Below are positions 32,843-40,609 of a stretch of DNA of 43,976 nt, piece after piece. The notes under the pieces were generated by a model. It was given only the letters and a program-made list of their open reading frames with translations, was not told where the DNA came from and did not search any database. The DNA is from Pirellulales bacterium (lineage in GTDB: Bacteria; Planctomycetota; Planctomycetia; Pirellulales; JAICIG01), in NCBI GenBank assembly GCA_025927475.1, contig JAICLL010000036.1:1-43976 (forward strand), written 5' to 3'. Both the position numbers and the translations under genes were made by a program. Position 1 is the stretch's first letter, and the number at the start of each line of letters is the position of its first letter.

Positions 32843-33628
32843 ATGGCCAAAAAATTCAAAGAGCTCCTTGCCAAGAATGAACTCTGCCGCATTTTCTCCG
32901 TCGGACGGCTGATCCACCCGGTGCTGATTGACCTGTTCGGTTTGGCCGGCGGATTTGACGGCTTCTGGATCGATCAGGAACACGTCGGGCTGAGTTGGCA
33001 AGAAATCCAGCTTGCGGCCGTTTGCGCGCGGGCCAACGATTTCGACTGCTTTGTGCGGATGGCGCCGACCAATTACGCCCAAGTCACGCAGAACCTCGAG
33101 GCCGGGGCCGGCGGCGTGATGGCCGCCCAAATTCGCTCGGCCGCGCAAGCCGAAGAGTTTGTCACCTGGGCCAAGTTCGCCCCCCGCGGCATGCGCGGCA
33201 TGAACACCTCGGGCCGCGACGCTCGATACACCCACCTCAGCCAGGCCGACTTTGCCGAAACCGCCAACCGCGACCACCTGGTGCTGATCCAGATCGAAAC
33301 CGCCCAGTCCGTGCGCGAAGTGGAGCAGATTGCGGCCATCGACGGTGTCGATTTGCTCTTTGTCGGTCCGGCAGACCTTTCGCAATCGCTAGGACTGCTC
33401 GGGCAGACCACTCATGCCAAAGTTTGGGAGGCGATCGATCAGGTGGCCGCCGCCTGCCGGAAGCACGGCAAGCATTGGGGCGTCGTGCCCGCCGATACGG
33501 AGTTTGCCGAACGCGCCTACGACAAGGGCTGCCGCTTGATCTCGCTCTCGACCGACTTGGTGTCGGTGCGCCGCGGCATTGAGGCCACCAAGGCGGCCAA
33601 TCCCAAGCTGTTTGGGCTGAGGTCGTAA
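32843..33628 (+). CDS. HpcH/HpaI-type aldolase/citrate lyase family protein
   Basis: Protein of 261 residues, a class II metal-dependent pyruvate aldolase fold. Key residues: Asp44/His47 in FWIDQEH (general base His), Arg72 in FVRMAPTN (binds pyruvate carboxylate), metal ligands Glu152 in LIQIETAQS and Asp178 in FVGPADLSQSLG. Such enzymes cleave or form 2-oxo acids such as 4-hydroxy-2-oxo-heptanedioate or 2-keto-3-deoxy-rhamnonate; the substrate is not determinable. IDQEH replaces the more usual IDTEH, and VMAAQIRSAAQAEEFV replaces the typical VMVPMV-x-T segment. Five bases separate it from the short gene, so the two are probably cotranscribed. Confidence 0.88.
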   Translation: MAKKFKELLAKNELCRIFSVGRLIHPVLIDLFGLAGGFDGFWIDQEHVGLSWQEIQLAAVCARANDFDCFVRMAPTNYAQVTQNLEAGAGGVMAAQIRSAAQAEEFVTWAKFAPRGMRGMNTSGRDARYTHLSQADFAETANRDHLVLIQIETAQSVREVEQIAAIDGVDLLFVGPADLSQSLGLLGQTTHAKVWEAIDQVAAACRKHGKHWGVVPADTEFAERAYDKGCRLISLSTDLVSVRRGIEATKAANPKLFGLRS

Positions 33629-33885
33629 TCCAAAGCGGAAGTTTTCCGTCTTTCCCTGTTTTGCCCGCGTTGTATCTCTTAAACCGGGCTCGATCCGTTC
33701 AGACGCGATCTTGGTTAAATGGGGCATTCTCGGTTGGCTTCGCAAAGCTGTTGAAATTGCTTCAAAGCACTTTCCCAGTCTTTGCCGATTAGCCATCACG
33801 TCAGGCTTGTGCCGACACTCGGCTTTTAAGCATTTTACCGGGTCTGCCGCCTGGGTAAGTTTGCAGGCAAAAAGGGATGGTAACG

Positions 33886-34974
33886 ATGCACGACGTTCAG
33901 CGACATCGTACGAGCGCAGCGTTAGTCGGAATCATGGTCGTCTGCCTCGGGGCCTTAGGCTGTCACAGCACCAAGCCGGGCGGCCATGACTGGGCGCCGC
34001 CGCCGAGCCACTTCGATCCGAAGGTGCCGCCGCCGCCGCCCACCGTGCCCCGCGAACTGACCAAGACCACGCTGCCGGAATACATCATCGAGCCGCCCGA
34101 CATTCTGCTGATCGACGCCATCAAGGTGGTGCCGCGTCCGCCGTATCGAGTGGAGACGCTCGACGTGCTGAGCATTCAGGTGCTGGGCACGCTGCCCGAC
34201 CATCCGGTCGAAGGCACCTATGAAGTGCAGCCGGGCGGTTATCTCGACTTGGGTCCGCCGTATGGAACGATCAAGATCGTGGGCCTGCGGCTGGAAGAGG
34301 CGATTGCCGCGGTGCGCGAACATCTGAAGCAGTTCTTGCAAGAGCCTGAAGTGACGATGGGCCTGGTGCAGTCAGCGGGCAGGCAGCAAATCGCCGGCGA
34401 GCACCTGGTTGGCCCTGACGGCAAAGTGACGCTGGGCAGCTACGGCAAAGTTCACGTCACCGGGCTGACGCAGCAGGAAGCCAAGCAGGCCATCGAGGCT
34501 CACCTGGCCCTGTACTTGGAAAACCCCGAAGTGGCCGTCGATGTCTTCGCCTACAACAGCAAGGTCTATTACGTGATTACGCAGGGCGCCGGTCTGGGCG
34601 ACGGCGTCATCCGGCTGCCGATCACCGGCAATGAAACAGTGCTTGACGCCGTCTCGCAGATCAACGGGCTCGACTCGGTGTCGTCGAACCGCATTTGGGT
34701 GGCGCGGCCCGCGCCGTATGGGACGGCCTGCCACCAGATTTTGCCAGTCGATTGGTATGCGGTGACGTCGCGCGGCGATACTTCGACCAACTACCAGTTG
34801 ATGCCGGGCGACCGCGTCTTTGTGGCCCACGACCGACTGGTGGCCATCGACACCGCGCTGAGCAAGTTCACCGCGCCGTTCGACCGCATGTTCGGCGCCA
34901 CGTTGCTGGGCACCAACACGGTCAAGAGCATCAAGTTCTTCAATCGGTTCATTGGCTTAGGCGGCGGTTTTTAG
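33886..34974 (+). CDS. polysaccharide export lipoprotein (Wza-like, Poly_export/SLBB)
   Basis: Protein of 362 residues from the ATG at 33886 (AAGGG nine to ten bases upstream; another ATG lies at 33877). A lipoprotein signal ends LGALGC with Cys26. A proline-rich linker (about 45-60) precedes the export domain: YRVETLDVLSIQVLG, YEVQPGGYLDLGPPYGTIKI and the repeat unit LVGPDGKVTLGSYGKVHVTG with the helix QQEAKQAIEAHLALYL, then an SLBB-like unit VLDAVSQINGLDSVSSNRIW and YQLMPGDRVFVAHD. Wza-type proteins form the outer-membrane channel for exopolysaccharide. No tyrosine kinase or glycosyltransferase is adjacent. Confidence 0.88.
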   Translation: MHDVQRHRTSAALVGIMVVCLGALGCHSTKPGGHDWAPPPSHFDPKVPPPPPTVPRELTKTTLPEYIIEPPDILLIDAIKVVPRPPYRVETLDVLSIQVLGTLPDHPVEGTYEVQPGGYLDLGPPYGTIKIVGLRLEEAIAAVREHLKQFLQEPEVTMGLVQSAGRQQIAGEHLVGPDGKVTLGSYGKVHVTGLTQQEAKQAIEAHLALYLENPEVAVDVFAYNSKVYYVITQGAGLGDGVIRLPITGNETVLDAVSQINGLDSVSSNRIWVARPAPYGTACHQILPVDWYAVTSRGDTSTNYQLMPGDRVFVAHDRLVAIDTALSKFTAPFDRMFGATLLGTNTVKSIKFFNRFIGLGGGF

Positions 34975-34993
34975 TCGGAAACAACCTGTGGTG

Positions 34994-35009
34994 CAGGCGC
35001 GAGCGCCTG
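34994..35009 (+). terminator. short stem-loop after the Wza-like gene
   Basis: CAGGCGC, two bases, GCGCCTG (best as a 6-bp stem with a four-base loop), 20 bases after the stop codon and followed by TCTCAT. Only a weak terminator candidate because there is no T-run. Confidence 0.3.
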
Positions 35010-35046
35010 TCTCATACATAGAATCATTCGACGCTTGAGGTGAGGC

Positions 35047-35988
35047 ATGCATGCGCGAGATGAACGGATAGATCAGAGCGGCCAATCTGCCGCGTGCCAG
35101 CGGCTTAGCGCCTGGGCCCAGCGCTTGCACGGCAGGCTGCTGCCAGCAGGCTTCGGATGGTTTGCCTCCTGCCTCTCGGCAGTTACGCTGTCGATGGGCA
35201 CACTGTCGATGGGTACGCTGTCGCTGAGCATGCTATCGCTGGGTTGCAGCCATGTCGACCATCACGGCAAGTGTCCGCCGCCGGGCGATTGCGTTGGTTA
35301 TCCGACTGGGCTGTGCGCGGGCTATTATCCGACCTGCTGGCGACTGTGGCCGGCGGAATGCCCGAGTTGCCCGGTCGAGCCTGCGTCGGTGGCCGTGCCG
35401 GTTCCGGTTTCGCCGCCGGGCGAGGCTGCGCCGGTGATTGTTCCCGATGAGGGCTACTTAGCGCCCGAGCAAGCGCCGCCGCCCGAAATTCAACCACCTG
35501 CGCCGCCCATGAGTTCGCACACGCCGTCGCCCCGCGCGGGCCGCCGTCTGCAGCCGATTCGCAGCCGGCCGGTGCCGCGTGTGGATGATTCCACGAGCGC
35601 GGGTCCGCCGCCGCGGCCAATTGCTCAGGCCACTCCGCACACCGAGCCGGCCATCGAAGCGGCCAGCGAAACCACTCCCAGGCAATTAACAGCTCCGACG
35701 GCGGTGCGCGTTGTGGCCGAGGTTCGGCCGTTGCCGCCGGTGCAAGAAGTGCCCGCCGTGCGTCCCGCCGCGGTGCGAGTTTCGCCGGCGCCGATGGAAT
35801 GGGGCCGACTAGTGGCGGAGTTGCCTTCGGCCAAGCCGATCGAACCGCCGGCGCCGGCGCAGACAGGCCCGGTGATGCCGAGCATCCCGCCGCTTCAACC
35901 GGCGGTCCGCCCGGTCCCACGCAGAGAGCCCGAGTTGGATGCCGCGTTTCGACCAACCGTGCGCGCGGCAGGACCACTGCGAAGATAG
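35047..35988 (+). CDS. proline-rich lipoprotein, planctomycete type
   Basis: Protein of 313 residues with a long basic N-region, then a hydrophobic core TLSMGTLSMGTLSLSMLSLG ending at a lipobox cysteine (Cys67). The next segment, GLCAGYYPTCWRLWPAECPSC, is a motif found in several secreted planctomycete proteins, rich in Cys and aromatic residues. The remaining 200 residues are low-complexity Pro/Ala/Val/Arg sequence without predicted fold. It follows the Wza-like gene by 72 bases and may share its transcript. Function unknown; surface or peptidoglycan-layer localisation is inferred from the lipobox. ATG at 35047 is the first in the frame; later starts would cut the signal peptide. Confidence 0.7.
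   Translation: MHARDERIDQSGQSAACQRLSAWAQRLHGRLLPAGFGWFASCLSAVTLSMGTLSMGTLSLSMLSLGCSHVDHHGKCPPPGDCVGYPTGLCAGYYPTCWRLWPAECPSCPVEPASVAVPVPVSPPGEAAPVIVPDEGYLAPEQAPPPEIQPPAPPMSSHTPSPRAGRRLQPIRSRPVPRVDDSTSAGPPPRPIAQATPHTEPAIEAASETTPRQLTAPTAVRVVAEVRPLPPVQEVPAVRPAAVRVSPAPMEWGRLVAELPSAKPIEPPAPAQTGPVMPSIPPLQPAVRPVPRREPELDAAFRPTVRAAGPLRR
35185..35244 (+). repeat. four 15-bp tandem repeats in a signal peptide
   Basis: Units begin at 35185, 35200, 35215 and 35230; the first two differ at a few third positions. They encode TLSMG, TLSMG, TLSLS and MLSLG and run directly into the lipobox TGC at 35245. Confidence 0.85.
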
Positions 35989-36081
35989 CCGTTGCTGGAG
36001 CGTGCCACGGCATCGGCGCTCGAATCGGCAGCCAGACCCAAACAGGCGCACGCGGGCAGGTTTACGCTAAGGTTCCATTGG

Positions 36082-36153
36082 TAGTGTCTTAAAGTTGTTT
36101 TGCCGCTGTCACTCCGCACTCGGTGGCTGGGCACCACAACTTTTAAGATACTA
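36082..36153. mobile_element. short degenerate copy of the MITE-like element
   Basis: Starts GTGTCTTAAAGTTGTTTTGC (36084) and ends ACAACTTTTAAGATAC (36151), flanked by TA on both sides (36082-36083, 36152-36153). The left end matches the 32431 element at 17 of 20 bases. The 68-bp interior lacks the nested repeat, as in an internally deleted copy. Confidence 0.6.
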
Positions 36154-36170
36154 GCGAGCCGCCAAAACCC

Positions 36171-36199
36171 TTTCTGCGCGCCGGTGGCAGGGTTATAAT
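36171..36199 (+). promoter_or_regulatory. candidate sigma-70 promoter for the giant DUF1592 protein gene
   Basis: TATAAT at 36194-36199 with TTTCTG 17 bases upstream (36171-36176), about 45 bases before the start codon at 36245 and just downstream of the MITE remnant. Confidence 0.35.
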
Positions 36200-36244
36200 G
36201 ATAGCCCGCCCACAGATCGTCCCTCCCCGCCCACGGTCTAACGA

Positions 36245-39200
36245 ATGAGTAGCCGCGCGTTGCGAATGTCGCGTCCCCTTTCGATCGCCATGTCGATCGC
36301 AGTTTTCTGCCTGCCGGCCAGCGCCGGAGCCGCCGACACGGATTGGGATTCGCTGGCCCGCGCTTATTCGCAGGACGTACAACCGCTGGTGGCCCGCTTT
36401 TGCCACGACTGCCACTGCGCCGAGCAGGCCGAAGCCGAGGTCGACTTGACGCAGTTCTCGGCCCTGGCCGATGTCCGCAAGCAGCCGCGCGTTTGGCAGA
36501 AAGTCGATCGCATGCTCGGCGATGGCCAGATGCCGCCGCCCGAGGCCGATCAGCCGGACCGCCAGCAGCGAGCGCGGCTGCAAGTGTGGGTGCGGAAATA
36601 CTTGACCATCGAGGCCGCGGCGCGGGCGGGCGATCCTGGCCGCGTTGTGCTGCGCCGGCTGAACAACGCCGAATATACTTACACGCTGCGCGATCTGACC
36701 GGCGTGGCTTCGCTCGATCCGGCGCGCGAGTTTCCCGTCGATAGCGCGGCCGGCGAAGGGTTCACGAACACTGGCAACGCCTTGGCGATGTCGCCCGCCC
36801 TGGTGACCAAGTACCTCGATGCCGCCAAAGAGGTGGCCGAGCATGCCGTGCTGCTGCCCGACGGAGTGCGGTTCTCGCCGTATAAGACCCGCCGCGATTG
36901 GACCGACGAAACGCTGGCGCAAATCCGCGACTTTTACCGGCAGTTTACCGACACTCGCGGCAGCGACACGGTGAACCTGCAAGGCATCGTCTTCAACACC
37001 AACGAGGGCGGCCGGTTGCCGGTCGAGCGCTATCTGGCCGCTACGTTGGCCGAGCGCGAGCCGCTGACTGCGGGCGACAAAACCATCGAAGCGGTCGCCA
37101 GCGAACGAGGTCTGAACGCGAAGTATCTGCGCACGCTCTGGGCAAGCCTGATCGGCGACCAGCCGTCGCTGCTGCTCGATCGGCTTCGTGCCCGCTGGCG
37201 CGCCATGAAATCGGATGATGTCACCGATGGTAGCGCCGCCGAGTTGACCAAGGAAGTGTCCGCTTGGCAAAAGGCGCTGTGGACCTTCCGCACGGTGGGG
37301 CATATCGGCAAAGTGGGCGGACCCAAAGCCTGGCTCGAACCGGTCAGCCCGCTGGCGGCCAGCCAAGAAGTGCGTTTCAAGATTCCGCTGACGCCCGATG
37401 CCAAGGAATTCACGCTGAGCCTGGTGGCAGGCGACGCCGGCGACGGCAACGAACACGACACGGTCGTGTGGCAATCGCCGCGCTTGGTGAAGCCGGGCCG
37501 GCCCGACCTGCTGCTGCGCGACGTTCGGCCCTTCTTGCGCGAGGCCGATGCGCTCCGCCGCCAGATCTTTGCCAAAACCGCCGGCTATCTGGCCGCGGCC
37601 AGCGAGGCCGACGCCGCGCTGGGCAACGCCGACCCAGCCGCTTTGTCGGCCAAACACGACCTCGATGTCGAGGCCCTGCGCGCCTGGCTCGACTACCTGG
37701 GCATCGGCACGGGCGGGGCGGTGCAGCTCAGCGGCCACTTCACGAAAACCTTGGAAAACGCCTCGGGGCATGCGTTTATCCAAGGCTGGGGCGTCAACGA
37801 GACGCCGCTGTTGGTGGCCAACTCTTCCGACGAGCACGTGCGCATTCCCGGCAACATGAAGCCGCACAGCGTGGCGGTTCATCCCTCGCCCACAGTCCGC
37901 GCCGCGGTGGGCTGGCGCAGCCCGTTGTCGGCGGCGCTGCGCGTGGAAGCCACGCTTACTCATGCCCACCCCGAGTGCGGCAACGGCGTCGTCTGGACGC
38001 TCGAAGTGCGCCGCGGCGCCACCCGCCGCCGGCTGGCGACGGGCGTGGCTCAGGGCGCCAAGCCCGTTGCCGTTGGGCCGATCGAACACCTCGAGATCCA
38101 CGCCGGCGACGTGGTGGCATTGGTCATCGGCCCGCGCGATCGCAACCACTCCTGCGATCTTACCGCTCTTGAGCTAAAACTGACTGCCGAGGGCGACAGT
38201 GGCAAAACGTGGAGCCTGGCCGACGACGTTTCGCCGAACGTGCTGGCGGGCAACCCGCATGCTGACCGCTTCGGCAACGACGCGGTTTGGCATTTCTTTA
38301 CCGAAGCCGACCATCAGTCCGGGCCGGCTGAGCCGGTCGTGCCCGCCGGCTCGCTCTTGGCGCAATGGCAAGCAGCGCCCGATGCGGGAGCAAAGCAAGC
38401 GCTGGCCGCCCGACTCCAAAAGCTTTTGACCGAAGGCTTGGCTGCCCAGACGCCGTCCGCCGACGCAGAACTGTACCAACAGCTTGCCTCGGTTTCCGGC
38501 CCATTGCTGGGCGCCCATCGTCGCCTTTCGCTCCGCGAAAGCAGCGACGTCCAGCCCAGCCAAGCTCCGCAGGCAGATGGCCAAGCGAGAGCCGGCGCCG
38601 CGTGGGGTCTCGATCCTTCGCTGTTCGGCAAACACGTCGATGGCACGCCGATCGACGCGCAACACCTTTGCGTGGCCGCCCCTTCGATGGTCAGCTTCCG
38701 CATTCCGGCCGACCTGGCAGCGGGTGCCGAACTGGTCGCCACCGGAGTTCTCGATGGGCGAACCGGCGGCGAGGGAAGCGTGCAGTTGCGGGCCGTCGCC
38801 GGCGCGCCGCAATCCAGCCAGTTGACTCCCAGCACCGTGGCTGCGACCGCCTCGGGCGGCCAATGGACCGAAGGCAACCAAGCCGTTTCGTTTGGCGTGC
38901 CGATTGTGGTCAATCAGGGCAGTGCGGCGCGGGCCCGCTGGGAGAAGGCATTCGATGATTTTCGCCAGCTCTTTCCGGCGGCCCTTTGCTACACCAAGAT
39001 TGTGCCGGTTGACGAAGTGGTCACGCTGACGTTGTTCTATCGCGAAGACCACCACTTGGCGCGGCTGATGCTCGACGAATCGCAGCAGGCGCACCTCGAT
39101 CGGCTCTGGGACGAGCTGCGTTACATCAGTCAAGACGCCTTGACGCTGGTCGACGGCTTCGCGCAACTGCTTGAATTCGCCTCGCAAGACGGAGATCCGA

Positions 39201-40534
39201 AAGTCTTCGAGCCGCTGCGCGGTTCGATCAATCAACGGGCGGCCGCCTTTCGCCAGTTGCTCGTCGACAGCGAACCGCGGCATCTCGATGCCCTGCTCGA
39301 CTTCGCGGCCCGCGCCTGCCGCCGCCCGCTGGCCGACGCCGAAACGCAAAAGCTGCTCGATCTCTATCGACAGTTGCGCGCGGAAGGCCTGCCGCATGAC
39401 AAGGCGTTTCGGCTGTTGTTGGCCCGCGTGTTGGTGTCGCCGGCATTTTTGTATCGCGCCGAGCGGCCGGGACCGGGCGCCAAGCAAATCCCGGTGAACG
39501 ATTGGGAATTGGCCACGCGGCTGAGCTATTTCCTGTGGTCGTCGCTGCCCGACGATGAATTGCGCCAGACTGCCGCCGCCGGGCAACTGACCGACGGCGA
39601 CATGCTGATGCGGCAGGCCCGGCGAATGTTGCAAGACCCGCGCGTGCGCCGGTTGGCCACCGAGTTTGCCTGCCAGTGGCTGCACATTCACGATTTTGAA
39701 AACCTGGATGAAAAAAGCGATCGCCACTTCCCAACCTTCGCCGGGCTGCGCGGCGCGATGTACGAAGAGTCGATTCAGTTCTTTATCGACCTGTTTCAAA
39801 ACAATCGCTCGGTGCTCGACATTCTCGACGCCGACTATACGTTTCTCAACGACACTTTGGCCGCCCACTATGGCATACCGGGCGTCGAGGGACGGCAGTG
39901 GCGTCGCGTCGAGGGCGTGAAGCGGTTCGACCGCGGCGGCATTCTGGCCCAGGCCACCACGCTGTCCAAGCAGTCGGGCGCCTCGCGCACCAGCCCCATT
40001 TTGCGCGGCAATTGGATCAGCGAAGTGCTGCTGGGCGAGCGGCTGCCGCGTCCGCCCAAAGACACGCCGCAACTGCCCGACGACGAAGCCGCGCTGGAAG
40101 GACTCACCGTCCGGCAACTTGTCGAAAAACATTCCAGCGATCCCAAGTGCGTCGTCTGCCATCAGCGGATCGACGCCATGGGCTTCGCGCTGGAAACGTT
40201 CGACGCCATCGGCCGCCGCCGCGATCAAGACCTCGGCGACCGCGCCATCAACACCCGCGTGAAGACGATGGACGGGCAAGAGTTCGACGGCCTTGACGGC
40301 TTGCGGCAATACTTGCTGAACGTGCGCCGCGATGCTTTCGTGCGACAATTCTGCCGCAAGCTGTTAGGATATTCTCTGGGCCGCGAAATTCAGCTCTCCG
40401 ACGAGCCGCTGCTAGGCGAAATGCAAGCCGCCTTGAAAGCGAACGACTATCGTGTGCTGGCTGTGTTGGAATTAATCATTCGCAGCCGCCAGTTCCGCGA
40501 GATTAGGGGACAGGGAACAGGGAACAGGGAATAG
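36245..40534 (+). CDS. giant secreted CxxCH/DUF1587-DUF1592-DUF1588-DUF1585 protein
   Basis: Protein of 1429 residues with a Sec signal (about 1-30). The mature N-terminus has a cytochrome c-type haem motif Cys53-His-Asp-Cys56-His57 in QPLVARFCHDCHC. DUF1587-like RRLNNAEYTYTLRDLTG follows at about residue 135. After a long insert, PLADAETQKLLDLYRQLRAE and LARVLVSPAFLYRAERPG (DUF1595/DUF1592 region), WELATRLSYFLWSSLPDDEL, and near the C-terminus RGGILAQATTLSKQSGASRT with CVVCHQRIDAMGFALETFD, a second CxxCH (DUF1588), then the DUF1585-like ADLSLGREIQL-type end. Proteins of this set are planctomycete-specific, presumably multihaem or polymer-degrading envelope proteins, uncharacterised. Length exceeds many relatives. 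The last ten residues come from a GGGAACAGGG repeat, and a repeat fragment lies at residues about 758-768. Confidence 0.92.
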   Translation: MSSRALRMSRPLSIAMSIAVFCLPASAGAADTDWDSLARAYSQDVQPLVARFCHDCHCAEQAEAEVDLTQFSALADVRKQPRVWQKVDRMLGDGQMPPPEADQPDRQQRARLQVWVRKYLTIEAAARAGDPGRVVLRRLNNAEYTYTLRDLTGVASLDPAREFPVDSAAGEGFTNTGNALAMSPALVTKYLDAAKEVAEHAVLLPDGVRFSPYKTRRDWTDETLAQIRDFYRQFTDTRGSDTVNLQGIVFNTNEGGRLPVERYLAATLAEREPLTAGDKTIEAVASERGLNAKYLRTLWASLIGDQPSLLLDRLRARWRAMKSDDVTDGSAAELTKEVSAWQKALWTFRTVGHIGKVGGPKAWLEPVSPLAASQEVRFKIPLTPDAKEFTLSLVAGDAGDGNEHDTVVWQSPRLVKPGRPDLLLRDVRPFLREADALRRQIFAKTAGYLAAASEADAALGNADPAALSAKHDLDVEALRAWLDYLGIGTGGAVQLSGHFTKTLENASGHAFIQGWGVNETPLLVANSSDEHVRIPGNMKPHSVAVHPSPTVRAAVGWRSPLSAALRVEATLTHAHPECGNGVVWTLEVRRGATRRRLATGVAQGAKPVAVGPIEHLEIHAGDVVALVIGPRDRNHSCDLTALELKLTAEGDSGKTWSLADDVSPNVLAGNPHADRFGNDAVWHFFTEADHQSGPAEPVVPAGSLLAQWQAAPDAGAKQALAARLQKLLTEGLAAQTPSADAELYQQLASVSGPLLGAHRRLSLRESSDVQPSQAPQADGQARAGAAWGLDPSLFGKHVDGTPIDAQHLCVAAPSMVSFRIPADLAAGAELVATGVLDGRTGGEGSVQLRAVAGAPQSSQLTPSTVAATASGGQWTEGNQAVSFGVPIVVNQGSAARARWEKAFDDFRQLFPAALCYTKIVPVDEVVTLTLFYREDHHLARLMLDESQQAHLDRLWDELRYISQDALTLVDGFAQLLEFASQDGDPKVFEPLRGSINQRAAAFRQLLVDSEPRHLDALLDFAARACRRPLADAETQKLLDLYRQLRAEGLPHDKAFRLLLARVLVSPAFLYRAERPGPGAKQIPVNDWELATRLSYFLWSSLPDDELRQTAAAGQLTDGDMLMRQARRMLQDPRVRRLATEFACQWLHIHDFENLDEKSDRHFPTFAGLRGAMYEESIQFFIDLFQNNRSVLDILDADYTFLNDTLAAHYGIPGVEGRQWRRVEGVKRFDRGGILAQATTLSKQSGASRTSPILRGNWISEVLLGERLPRPPKDTPQLPDDEAALEGLTVRQLVEKHSSDPKCVVCHQRIDAMGFALETFDAIGRRRDQDLGDRAINTRVKTMDGQEFDGLDGLRQYLLNVRRDAFVRQFCRKLLGYSLGREIQLSDEPLLGEMQAALKANDYRVLAVLELIIRSRQFREIRGQGTGNRE
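38519..38546 (+). repeat. one-arm copy of the 52-bp palindromic repeat (in a gene)
   Basis: Agrees with 1591-1618 at 27 of 28 positions (CGTCGCCTTTCGCTCCGCGA at the start). It encodes RRLSLRESSD in the middle of the giant protein, in the same frame as in the DUF1559 gene. Confidence 0.75.
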
Positions 40535-40597
40535 GAACAGGGGCGGGACCGCGCTTAATCCAAAATCGAAAATCCAAAATCCAAAATCCAAAATCGT
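40505..40597. repeat. two simple repeats: GGGAACA units and AAATCCA units
   Basis: 40505-40542 is a near-tandem GGGAACA/GGGAATA repeat that includes the stop of the giant gene (TAG at 40532). 40557-40597 is a near-tandem AATCCAAAATCGAAAATCCA-type repeat, the same family as 10556-10619. Together they fill the gap to the DUF1552 gene. Confidence 0.75.
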
Positions 40598-40609
40598 ACA
40601 CATCCGCCC

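Noticed and set aside
33740..33770. A TTGGCTTCGCAAAGCTG string upstream of the Wza-like gene, looking like sigma-54.
   Set aside because: The GG-to-GC distance is nine rather than ten bases and the -24 box lacks the CACG, unlike the exact site at 28974.
38174..40348. A 724-codon minus-strand frame over the giant DUF1592 gene, and a neighbouring 668-codon one at 36143-38149.
   Set aside because: Both lie antisense to conserved motifs (CxxCH, DUF1588); composition is that of GC-rich antisense.
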